64,000 bases of DNA from Biscogniauxia marginata (Eukaryota; Ascomycota; Sordariomycetes; Xylariales; Xylariaceae): contig MU404151.1 of assembly GCA_022695795.1 (NCBI GenBank), positions 97,252 to 161,251 of the forward strand, given 5' to 3'. The translations under genes and the position numbers were made by a program. The notes beneath the pieces were generated by a model. That model was not told the origin of the DNA. It did not search any database and saw nothing but the letters and a program-made list of their open reading frames with translations. Of this stretch, positions 9,601-20,930 are shown piece after piece; positions within the stretch are counted from its first letter, which is position 1; every line of letters begins with the position of its first letter.

Positions 9601-12600
9601 TTAGAGATTCAAATAATTTCAAGATAACTGACATAGTGGAACTTGGTCCACACCACGCACTACGGGGTCCGATTCGAGAGTCTCTACAGACTATAGGAAG
9701 AGACGAAGGAATTCTGTACCACTCTACTTTGTCTCGGGCGTCCCCTTCGGCCGCACAAGACATAATGAATGTCGCAGGAAAACTGTTCTCACTGGGTTAT
9801 GAGGTGAACATAGTATCCGTCAACGGCCTCCCTTCAGCCACTCGAGCTATCCGGACCGATCTGCCTGAGTATGCGTACCAACATTCGCAAAGTCACTGGC
9901 ATGAGAGTCGCATCGGAAAAAACTACCGACTGCGGGACACACTTCGCCATGACTTTCTAGGGGTGAAGAGCTCAGATTGGAATCCACTACAAGCTCAATG
10001 GAGAAACCTTGTCGACGAGACACGTCTACCCTGGCTTCGAGACCACAAGATATCTGGTAATTATCTTTATCCCGCAGGTGGCATGGTCACAATGGCTGTG
10101 GAAGCCGCCAAACAGCTCGCCAATACCACCACGAAAGAAGTCTCTAGCTATGAATTGCGCGAGGTTCAGTTCTTGAGCGTGTTTAAAACCCAGCACCGTG
10201 AAGATCCAATTGAAACTAGTTTCACAATGACTCCACTGTCAAGAAATCCATTGTGGTCACGGTTTAGACTGTTCGTCTACGAGGCAAATTCCTGGACTGA
10301 AATATGTTGCGGCCAGATTAGGGTCCATTATGATGAGGATTCTACCGACGTGAGCGAGCATTTACGAAGGTGGAATACGTCGAGCTTTCTAGAGAGACTC
10401 GTGAAGAGCAAGGTAGACTGGTCATCAGAAGCAGTCTATGAGCGCCTCCGGACGGTTTATGATGCAGAGTATGGTCCCGCTTTCCGAACGCTCCAGGATA
10501 TCTCGACTGGAGAGACAGGGGAATTCCAAGCGAGTATAAATACGAACATATGGGCAAGCACATACGATGAAAAGCATATATCACCGCACGTCATCCATCC
10601 AACCACCGTCGACGGACTATTCCAACTAGCATTTCTCTCGTCGGATCAAAATACTCATACGATGAACACACTCGTTCCGAGTCGCGTCAAACAAATATTG
10701 ATTAATGCGAGAGGCCTCAAAGAGTTGGAGGGGGCTACAATGAGTGTCATGGGCGTGTGCTCGCCCCGTGGCTACCGTGGCACTACTGTTAGAGCAAGGG
10801 TGGTTGTCCCATCCACAAGCCAGCCCCTAATCGATCTAGAGAACTTCGAAACGACCATAGTATCTAAAAGTGATAGAACGAGCGACATGGAATCGACATG
10901 GAGAAAGCTATGTGCTACCATGGACTGGATGCCGGATGTGGATCTTTTGACGCCGGAACATCTCCAAAACTATGTGATGTCCAAAAAGACTGCGAGGACT
11001 GTGGATGTACCACCAATGGAGTTTTATCAAGACCTGCATGAAGTAATCAGATACTTCCTGTTTCATGCCCTCGAGCGGCTGAGAGATGTGGACGTTCAGG
11101 AGGTCTGCAGTAGCCATGCTAAGAATCTAATCAAATGGGCACAATACCAACTGGATAGGGTTGCGTATAGTACTCATGGGATGGAAAGGCAGATGGCACA
11201 AGATCCAATATTTTGGAACGCAAAGATAGAGTATACGAGGAACTTCAATGCCGAAGGTAGAGTCCTCACAACTCTGAGGGAGAGCGTCTACCAAATCATC
11301 CGCGGCGAAATCGACCCCATCCAGATTCTGTTCGAAGGAGATCTAGCGAGAAATTATTACCAGCAGCTCATGTCAGAAGGGCCCCAGATACCCTCATTGG
11401 CTACCTATCTCGGGTTGTTAGGTCATAAGAATCCAGGCATGCATATTCTAGAGATAGGCTCAGGTACTGGCGGCTCTACTCAGCCCATCACAGAGGCGCT
11501 ACTAGACCAAGGACAACCACGGTGGTCACAGTATGATTATACTGATGTCTCCCCTAGCTTCTTCCCAGAGGCACAGAAGAGATTTGCGGGATTCTCCTAC
11601 TGCATGAGATATCGAGTATTAGATGCCGGGGCCGATCCGCTGGATCAGGGGTTCAAGGCATCGTCGTATGATGTGGTAGTGGCAGGGAATGTAAAGACAA
11701 AACCCCTTTTCAAGCTATAAAAAAAAAGCGATTGATATTTCAACTAACCCATCGACAGGTCCTGCACGCGCTCAAAGATCTCCCGACCACTCTACGCAAT
11801 ATTCGGACACTCCTCAAACCGTAGGTCTCCGTACAATGATACACGAAGCCTTGTTATTGACTCGTTCATCAGGGGCGGAAAACTGGTCTTGTTTGAGACA
11901 ACGTCGCCCGACACGATCCGAGCTGGACTCTACGGGGGTGTGCTGAAAGACTGGTGGAGCAGCATCAAAGATCAAGAAAGACACACACCTCTGCTCTCTG
12001 TCGAATCATGGAAGGAAATCCTACTTGATACGGGGTTCGATGGACTGGATCTAGTCCTGCGAGACTTCGAGGGTCCTACGATTTGCGAGCAGTCGATCCT
12101 TGTTGCTTCCGCGTCGTCATCGTGGAGAGACTCGACCATCAATATACCTGTCACGATGATAGTGAATCGCGACGATGCAACCCAGAAGTCGCTTGCAGAA
12201 ACCCTGGGCGCGCACCTGGAGGATCGTGGCACAACGTGTAGAGTGGTCGACATCGAATCAGTTGTGTTGGAGGACGTTGTGGACATGACTTGCATCTCGC
12301 TGGTAGAGGTTGGAAGGCCGTTTTTGGCCAACGTGCAGAGACACGCCTTTGGAAATCTTAAGCTGATGCTTGGATCGTGTCAGGGCATCTTATGGGTATC
12401 ACAAGATGTTAACGTCCCTGCATCGCCGGAATACGCCATGGTAGACGGCTTCATGCGCGTTATGCGCGCCGAGTATCACCTTCAGAAGCTGGTAACTCTC
12501 TTCCTTGAGCACCAACCAGGTCGATCACGCAGAGAGTTAAGTGAGAAAATCGGTACGGTATTGACGCGTATGCTGGGTACAGACGATCACGAGACTGAGC

Positions 12601-15055
12601 TTGAGTATAAGGAGGTGGACGGATTTCTCAATGTGAGCCGGGTAGTCCATTCGAACACCATGAACGAAATAGTAGCCAAACGGACTAAGCAGCGTCACAC
12701 GGTGAAAGCACGTCTCAGAGACGCACCGCGTCTGGAATTGCGCGTCGATTCACCCGGCTTATTGGATTCTGTTCAGTACCACGAAGTTGATGGAACACTA
12801 GACGATTTAGCCCAAAACGATGTCCGAATACGGGTACACGCGTTTGGACTCACACCCAGGGACTACATGATAGCTTCGGGACGGCTGAACGAGACAGAAC
12901 TTGGGATGCAATGCGCTGGTGTAGTTGAGGCCGCTGGAAGGCTCTCGGGCTTTTCGACTGGCGATCGTGTCTGCGTGGCAGGACACTCTGCTTTTAGCAC
13001 GACGCTTCAGTGTAGTGCAGGAAGCGTCATGGCGATCCCAGACGCGCTCTCTTTTCCTGAAGCGGCCTCTATGCCTGTCCCTGCATTGCTTGCGGTGCAC
13101 AGTCTGATCAATGTGGCCCGCCTCCAGAACGACGACACGGTCCTAATCAACGATGCCGCTACAAGCACCGGCCAAGCGTTGATACAAATCGCGCAGAGCG
13201 TAGGAGCTCGCGTATTTGCCATCGCGCCGAACGAAAAACAACGTGCCATGGTAAGCCGGACCTACGGCATACCAGAGCAAAGAATACTCGCAAAAATGAA
13301 TCTCTCGTCGCTGAATATCCTCTTGGATGCAACCGAGGACCGGGGTGTCGACATCATCGTCAGCAACGCCACCAGTGATATGGAAATAGAGGATTCTTGG
13401 CGCTCGCTTTCTAGCTTCGGCCGTTTCATATACATCGGGGAGCAGGAAACCGATATGCTGCCGTCGGGGCAGCAACTCAACAACGTATCCTTTTCTCGGA
13501 TCCACCTCACCGATATCCTGCGTGTACAACAGGCGTGCGTGAAGAGGACCCTGGAGAAAGCCCGCGATTTGATCTACAGTGGACAACTCCGTCCACCCGT
13601 TGGAATACAGGTGTACAGTCCGGAAGAAGCTGGCGCCGCCCTTGGCTTTTTTCGCGGTGGGGAAGAATCCGGGAATAGTGTCATCGAGCTCGGTCCTGAC
13701 TCTATGACAAAGGTATGCAAAGCGAAATCGTATCTTATTTTCTCCAAGCCTTCCTGTCATTCATCTAACACAAAATCAGATGACGATTCAAATGAAGCCG
13801 CTATACAATTTTGATGATAAAAGTACGTACGTCATCGCCGGAGGTCTTGGCGGTTTAGGTCGGAGCATTGCGCGTTGGATGGTGAAAATGGGCGCGCGCC
13901 ACCTGTTGCTCTTGTCCAGAAGGGGTGCATCGAATCCCCACGCACGCCGTCTAGTCGATCATCTCAGGAATGATGGAGCTCAGGTCTTCACCCCGTGTTG
14001 TGACATCTCCGACTTGGAACAACTCCGAGACGTGATTGAGGAGTCTTCTCACCATATGCCGCCCATCCGAGGATGTATTCAGTCTGCAATGTTGCTTAGA
14101 GTCAGTTTGTCCATAAATCCCAATGCCTCTTGCCTCTCAAATACCATTCAGACGGGTTTGTCAGCTAATAATTACCTAGGACTCTGTATTCGAGAGGATG
14201 ACTTGGGATGATTGGGTGGAGAGCACCCGGCCGAAAGTCCAAGGCTCGTGGAACCTTCACATCATCATGCCCAAAGGCATGGACTTCTTTCTGTTCCTCT
14301 CCTCCGTCTCCGCTATCATAGGCGGCGTCAGCCAGTCCAACTATGCGGCCGGAAACGCATACAAAGATGCGCTCTGTCGATACAGAAACACGGTAGGCGA
14401 GCGGGCGAGCGTCGTGAACCTCGGTATGCTAGTCACCGAGGGCGTCGTCGCCGAGACGGAAGGCTTGCTCGCCTCGCTCCGGAAGATGGGTCAGATGATG
14501 GAAATCTCACAGGAAGAGATGTTCGCACTGCTCGAGTATCATTGCGATGCTCAAAATGACCTCCATGACGCCAAGGCATGCCAGACTATCTTCGGGATCG
14601 AGCTGCCCTCAACGATACGTGAGAATGGCCAGGAGTTGCCAAACTACCTCGTCCGGCCGCAGTTCCGGTATTTTCACCATGCCAGCTCGCGTGCTCGCAG
14701 CGGCTCCTCCGTGCAAACCGAGCAAGCGAACTATGCCTCGGTGATCGCGGCGACACGCTTACTTGATCAAGTGTCTTCGGAAATGGTCAAGTGGCTCGGC
14801 GTCAAGATAGCCCACGTGCTAGGCCTCCGTGCAGCCGACATTGACTCTTCCCGGCCGATCAATTCATATGGCGTCGATTCACTTTTGGGTATGGAGCTCC
14901 GAAATTGGTTCGATAAAGAGCTAGGCGCCAAGATCTCGATATTTGAGTTGTTGGGAAATTCGAGCATGGCCGAGGTCTGCCGAAGTGCAGCGAGCCGGAC
15001 GCGGTTTCGTGCAGAGAAGGGGGATAATACGCTGTCGAATTCTATAACGGTGTAG
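6638..15055 (+). pseudogene. Highly reducing type I polyketide synthase, disrupted
   Basis: Eleven exons fit: 6638-6892, 6984-7128, 7182-7450, 7506-8096, 8152-8202, 8258-8988, 9045-11690, 11759-11820, 11873-13712, 13780-14100 and 14180-15055. They total 7787 nt; adding the one base missing near 9091 gives exactly 2596 codons. Domains: KS (~30-440; DTACSSS, EAHATGT, KSNIGHLE), AT (~580-940; GQGTQYAGMG, GHSSGE, AYHS), DH (~980-1290; HKISG, HPTTVDGL), C-methyltransferase (~1400-1640; LEIGSGTGG), ER (~1875-2190), KR (~2200-2400; AGGLGGLG, SNYAAGNAY) and ACP (~2500-2580; GVDSLLGMEL). No release domain. Such enzymes build reduced, methylated polyketide chains in the cytosol. An in-frame TGA at 7830-7832 replaces an expected Arg codon in KS, and a 1-nt deletion breaks AT. 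Both lesions are inferred against conserved motifs; sequencing error is the alternative. Confidence 0.88.
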
Positions 15056-17351
15056 ATAGACTGTGCCCATATACACACCCCTCTTGTAACACCATATTAA
15101 TAGTCACCCTCTGTTACTATGTGAAGACCAGGCCAACGTATAATCATCGACTAGAAGGAATGCCGGTATGTAGGCAAAAGGCATGTGACGGCGATGAGGG
15201 GTATTGAACCAAAGAATGCATATACTCGCGCCAACTGCGGAAGGCAAGGCATAATGAATGCCTAAGGAAGCAGTAACGATGAAATGCATATAAGTAGCCT
15301 AACGATGGAAGAGAAAAGCTCTTTAGGCCATTCTAAAACTTATATTCTAGTTTTTGAAATACAGGCATTACCCCTTAACATCCCCTGACTCGGTACAATA
15401 TGGTCATCCGTCTTTCATAAAGCTATAAATGGTAATGATGAAGCACCCTATGTTCTGCTCATTGCGTGACGTAAAATATTAGAATTAAGGCTATCTAGTT
15501 GTCCTTATAAAAGGGGAAATATTTGTTTGCGTACATTCTTTAGTTTGAGGAAGATGATGTCACAAGAAACAACAATCTGGAGTTGAAGAGTTGATTTTCT
15601 TAGTACCATCATGCTATCATTGAGAAGCACACTACAACACAGTCCATCATATGGCGGACATGTGAAATTTCAGAGATTAGGTATTTCAGTCCATTTCTAC
15701 CTAGCGTTGTTCGTCAACCTTAGAAAAGAGCATTCAAGTTATAGTTAGTATTTATTCTTTACTCCGAGGAGCAAGGTAGCTATACTCACTTAAACCAGGC
15801 CTTTCGCGAAAGAATTTCCTACACTAGATAGGCCATTTATAGGCGTGTATTGGAGAACAGACTTAGGCTGAGCCGTCCCAAACCTCCCCACACCCGTGGC
15901 AGCCTGTGTAATGAACCGCGGGGACAAAAGCATGTGATTTTAGTGTCTCTTTCCTTCCTTCCTCTCATCTCGCGATTGTTAAACACTAGGTGAATAATAC
16001 TAGAGTCTCGTCTCCAGATATTGCCAAGACCGTGACAGCAAGAGCCTCTAGTGGTAAGGCACGGAAGGTATAAGATTAAACTTGGAGGATAAGGAGTCAG
16101 TTAGTAGACACCCTCGTGCCGCATGTTCGACTTTGCAATTGTGACCTTGAAGGCCAAGATTAACGAGCACCATTGTGCTCCCGGAACACCAGAGATAAGG
16201 ATGGTCTGAGGCCACAAGTAAAATATTGGTGACTCTGCAATGTATGCAAACACCAGTAAGCCGCGTAATTTGGTGGAAACCTTCGAGGTGCGAAGGAATT
16301 CCCCCAGAGGTGCTTGTCCCCGGCCTCCAAAACGAGGTGTCTGAAGAGCCTTTCAAATTATGTCGTCCCGTTTGTACTAGTGAGAGAATCCGGAAGAGTA
16401 TCATGGTAGAACTGTATCCTAATAATCTTAGCGGACCGAGAAAGAAAGGGGTCCCATTTTATTATCGTAACAGAAGATACCACAAAAGACTGGTCGGTGG
16501 ATTTGGGCTGTATCAGACCTCCTATGATTACCGTATGGCTCCACATATCCTGTTATAATTAATTTTATAGACCTCTTGTATTTATCTGCAGTTATTCGGT
16601 CTACTTAAGGATTTGATATCACCTTCCAGGCGCGATAGGCAAGATGTTCAACTCTGCCAAATATCCTCCAAAATAAGGAGTCACATGTCAAGAAAGACGA
16701 ACACTAACACTGGTGCTCTTGGAACTACCTGTGTTTATAAGTCGGGACCAGGTAATGACTACAATACCACAACTCTACAGGTCAGCTTTGAGAAATATCA
16801 GAAGGCAATTTGATTATTCACGCTGATGATTGGTAAGGAAATCCATTCAGGGGCTTTACGTAGCATCAGAACTACGTGAAGCTGTCTCTCATAAACAGAT
16901 TGCACATAGTATTGGCAATCTAGAACTGCAAATATGCCATATCGTAGATGTTACTGCTTGTAAAAGAAAAATATTAGGCTACCACTTTTCCCCTTATTCA
17001 AGAGATTGGCAAACGCTCGTCCCTGGGACGTACAAAGCAGGGGGCTGTCGCCTACATGACTTGGTATGATTTGAAAAACTGTAGGTCAGACGCAAAACGC
17101 GGGTAATATATCTGCAACAAGCTGTCAGATGAAGACAAAGGGAGTATTCTGGAAACAATCTCTAGTAGCCCTGTTCCTTTCCCACCAGCCTCTTGATTCC
17201 CCTCCGCCATGTTCATTCAAGAAACCCATCACACATTGACTCGAGTCTTCCTATTACGTCTTGCTATCATGTCCTGGTAGCCACGTTAGCGAATTCGGGT
17301 AGAATTAAGTCTTTGGTATCACCATACGGGGAAATTTTTTTTTAAAATCGC
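15056..17351. other. Intergenic region, no gene seen
   Basis: The region downstream of the PKS has balanced composition and only short frames without family motifs (for example 16048-16404 and 16226-16558, which overlap on opposite strands). No tailoring enzyme, transporter or transcription factor of a biosynthetic cluster is found. No repeat is obvious. Confidence 0.6.
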
Positions 17352-17825
17352 CTAATCAGTCACGGTGAACACCGGGCTGTCGGCTTGCATGAGGATCGCA
17401 CCGCTCGTGTAGTCAGAGATTTTGACCCTCATGTAGTAATCTCCGGGCCTCTGTGCCAGAGTGACGTTGTACCAGTTGCACTTGAACTCGTTGTCTATCC
17501 CGATCCGGCTGATGTACCCCGCGTACATAGCATCACCAGCTTCGACGTTGCCGCGATCGAACAGCTGGACTGACGCCTTCAGGTACTTGTCCGGGGGCTC
17601 CTCCTGGCGCGACGCAGAGGCCTCGCCCTCCGATACGTTCTCGTACCAGACGGTGCGGAAGTAGAGATTACCCTTCACTCCGGGCTTCGGTGGAGTCCAC
17701 GCCTTGTTCCTCTCCCGTTTCCCAGAACTACTTGCCTTGGGCTCGCCAGTCGAGTCGAAGAAGAACTGATTGAAACCCGCTTTGTGATTTCGCGGTGTTG
17801 GACCCCCGTGAGTCTCAGGAGGCAT
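17352..17825 (-). CDS. Hypothetical protein, 157 residues
   Basis: A single open exon encodes 157 residues with coherent composition. An in-frame stop (TAA) two codons upstream of the ATG at 17825 fixes the start. The N-terminal third is polar and basic (SSSGKRERNK) and looks disordered. The rest reads as beta-strands with regularly spaced aromatics and ends in a GDYYMRVKISDYTSG ... DSPVFTVTD stretch that resembles the last strands of an immunoglobulin-like or Kre9/Knh1-like beta-sandwich. There is no signal peptide or membrane segment. I do not recognise the family, and the fold remark is only an impression. It lies 2.3 kb beyond the PKS in convergent orientation, with no evidence of a functional link. 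Confidence 0.55.
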   Translation of the reverse strand: MPPETHGGPTPRNHKAGFNQFFFDSTGEPKASSSGKRERNKAWTPPKPGVKGNLYFRTVWYENVSEGEASASRQEEPPDKYLKASVQLFDRGNVEAGDAMYAGYISRIGIDNEFKCNWYNVTLAQRPGDYYMRVKISDYTSGAILMQADSPVFTVTD

Positions 17826-20800
17826 AATTTAATATGGGGTCGAAGGCTCAAGGTCAATAATACAATATGAGTATCGTAGATTTATCGAGGTGGAGCTGAG
17901 AGGTGCATATGGCTATGTGTCGTCCGGAGCCTCGCAGACAATATCCCTAGTCCGATACCTTCACTCTAGCTAGCAGAAGGATTGCGGCTGCGAGAAAATG
18001 TACAGGGATAACCAGGAAATGAAGAAGTTATTTGGGCACAAAAAGGAGCACTCGATCTGTGTACCTTTCGTTCTAGTCCTAGTTCTAGTCCTTTGCACTA
18101 CAACCATTTTATTACCATATCCCAAAAGGATACGAATCGTGATACCACGTAAGCGGAAGGTCTATTACTCAATCAGATGTTAACTTCAATACATATTCGC
18201 CAACCATGGAAACAGGGTCAGCGAGAGATTACGTTGGTGTTCAACTGGATACTGTCAGGTGAAAAGTGATACTGCTGCAAGTCACTCGTGGTTTTTCTCA
18301 AGTCAATAACTGGCTTGACTCCCATCTCTCCACAAAATACGCTGTGACTTCACGGGATCATCCTACCTACCACATCAACAGATCTCCGCTATAAACCATG
18401 TGACGGTCAAACCTCCTTAGTGGCAAAATTCTCCGGTGGTATTGCAATACAGGAGTTGGGATCGAAATACGCTGGTATTAAAGGAGCATTTATTAAGCAC
18501 TGACCTGTTCACAAGACTTTGACCCGCCTCACCAAGACACAAGAAATCTAGTCATGTTTGACCGCCCCCGTCCAGTTCTGGATCCTATCCCTATCCCCAT
18601 TCCTAGTCCTCTTCCATTCCAAGATCATTGCATCAGACAGGCTAGCGATTTATACCGGACATCTAATGCCCTCGTCCTAATAGTTTCTCATGAACACGCA
18701 TTTTCGTATCGGATCCTCTTCTCTAGCCATGCAGAAGCACATAGTCTCAGCCCCCGAAGTCTTTCTGGTGCTTCGATCCAAGTATTCAACATCGAAGCAG
18801 AAGTCGTGATGTCAGTCTGTTCGATTTTAATATTGGGTATATCGCAGAAACGTAGGGCAATCCCACAGGCTGTGCAGGGCTTCTGGGGCATCCTCGACGT
18901 CGTTGCTACGCGTCGTGTGACAGATATTATTTTGTCACTTTTATCGTCATCAGGCGCTTTAACTGCTCCCTCATTGGCATCTGGTGGAATTGGCATAGCC
19001 TGAAGGGGCAGGGGGGATCGGATTTGGAAGAGTCAGCAATACCAACCTTTAAGACACACAGCAATGGGAATGTGAGTAGACGTCGATTTTCTGTCAGACG
19101 AGACAGTAAGAATCGGGGTGGACATTAAGTCGGCAAAAATGGTGAAAAATGGGATATTGGGTGGCGAGAACTATTCTGGTAGCAGTATCAAAGTGATAGT
19201 GCCCTTGGTATTGGGTTTTTCTTTCGCCTGACGTGTCACAACGCATGCCTCCTTTAGGGGTAGGTGATAACGTTATTGTTGCGTGAAGAACTAGAATTAA
19301 AGGTACATAGATGACAATTTCGTTTACGTCCGAAGGGCGGGAACTATCTACCTGTCTATCGCAAGTCTACAATTATACTTTCCCGTTTTTGTCGCACTGC
19401 GATGGCGCATAGGACGACTTAAAAAAGGTACCCAGATGGATGGCTCTTTGGCACCTCAATAACCTCTTCGCCTCCCGAACACCCTTGTATATCACGTTAT
19501 ACCATTGTAAGCCGCAAGACTCTCCTAACATCTCGGACGTCAACTCCCAATTTTATAGCTAAGCTTTGAGATGGTAAGAGGATATTAGTCGCTGGGATCT
19601 CATTAATAGTAATAGTCGACATAGAAAGTCGGGATAAGAGCTAGCACGCTGTGTAGTAAACCGTAGTGACAGATATTATTCACAGCATATTATGTTCTGG
19701 ACAATTAAGGCAATGATACACTACTCAAGTATTAACCTCCCGTTAGGACCACCCTTTTTATTTTAAGTTATCGCGTCATAGGTAGTTTTATAAGCAATAC
19801 GGGAAGAGTCGTTGGGATACTCGACTGTAACTACTACACCTATGGGTATTTCACACGTTCACTATAGAAAGCGATAGTAAGTAATAACAAAAAAGAATAA
19901 ATAAATGAGATTTTCCAACCAGATCGACCTAGCTTCGCACCATTTCGACAACGACAACGACAACAACTACAGGTATAGTCCAGCTCTAAGGGAGAGTCGG
20001 TTAACGCGGCCAGGAAGCCTTCACTTCATTTCGGTCTCAGTACGCCTAAAATCCAAGATTCCCGTTGATAGAGCTTGTTGGGGGGTATCACGCAGCGAAG
20101 GACTAAGGGTATCAGGTAATCTAGCTAGTTGAGTAGCACATAGATAGTTGTCTAAGATATACGAGAGAAAAGTAATGTTCCGCGACACGGCGGAGGACCA
20201 TGAAAATTTTTAAAAAGCCCCGGGGAGCACAGGGCGGATAAGATATAGATGTCGAATTATATATACGTGCACGGCTACAGGTTACTTAATACGTATGTCT
20301 GTGTAGTTGACGGGTAGCCGTTAGTGCCACAGACCAAACTGAATCACCAATACTTACATCGAGGGCGAGTGCGGCGTTGATGAACACAAACCATATACAC
20401 ATATACTCTTGATGTCATCTAACACTCGCTTCGAAGTGACAAGTAATCAGTCCAGCGTCATGCCCATTTCCATATTTCCTGCATATACGTACAGGAAGAC
20501 GCAAGTCTTTCTTTCCCACTCTACTACCCCTTAATAATTACTAGCAACACGCCTCGCTAGGATCAAACCAGACCAGACACCCTCAAGAAACACGACAAGC
20601 GCTGGCTCAAACCAACCAACCAAACACCGGGTTCTAGCAATAGCTTCAAGAAGGAATTGGGCTTATATTACAGAATCGCTAATTATATAGTACAGAATTG
20701 TCTATGTCAATGCCCCAATTCGTATAATAAAGTTTGTGCGCATTATATATATATATATGTTTATGCGCATGCGCTCGCGCCATCGTGGTGGTGTATTTCG

Positions 20801-20930
20801 TCCCATAATCAAGTCGTTCCGTAATTACCTAAAAAACCCCGCCGTAAACCCCATAGTATCCTGATACACTTATTCTTATCGCCGTGAGGCTCATGCTAAT
20901 TTCGATGAGGTAGGTAACGAGTAGTCTCTT
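17826..20930. other. Intergenic region, no gene seen
   Basis: About 3.1 kb without a supportable gene. Frames at 18554-19003 and 18688-18996 overlap on opposite strands and neither resembles a known family. Short pyrimidine-rich repeats of the CTAGTC/CCTAT type occur near 18070-18095 and 18580-18620, and an alternating TA run lies near 20743-20759. The right part is the 3' flank of the Sec16 gene. Confidence 0.55.
20743..20759. repeat. TA microsatellite
   Basis: An uninterrupted alternating TA run of about 17 bases in the 3' flank of the Sec16 gene. Confidence 0.8.

Noticed and set aside
18554..19003. Possible protein gene (149 codons plus, 102 codons minus)
   Set aside because: The two frames overlap on opposite strands, neither shows family motifs, and codon composition is not convincing.
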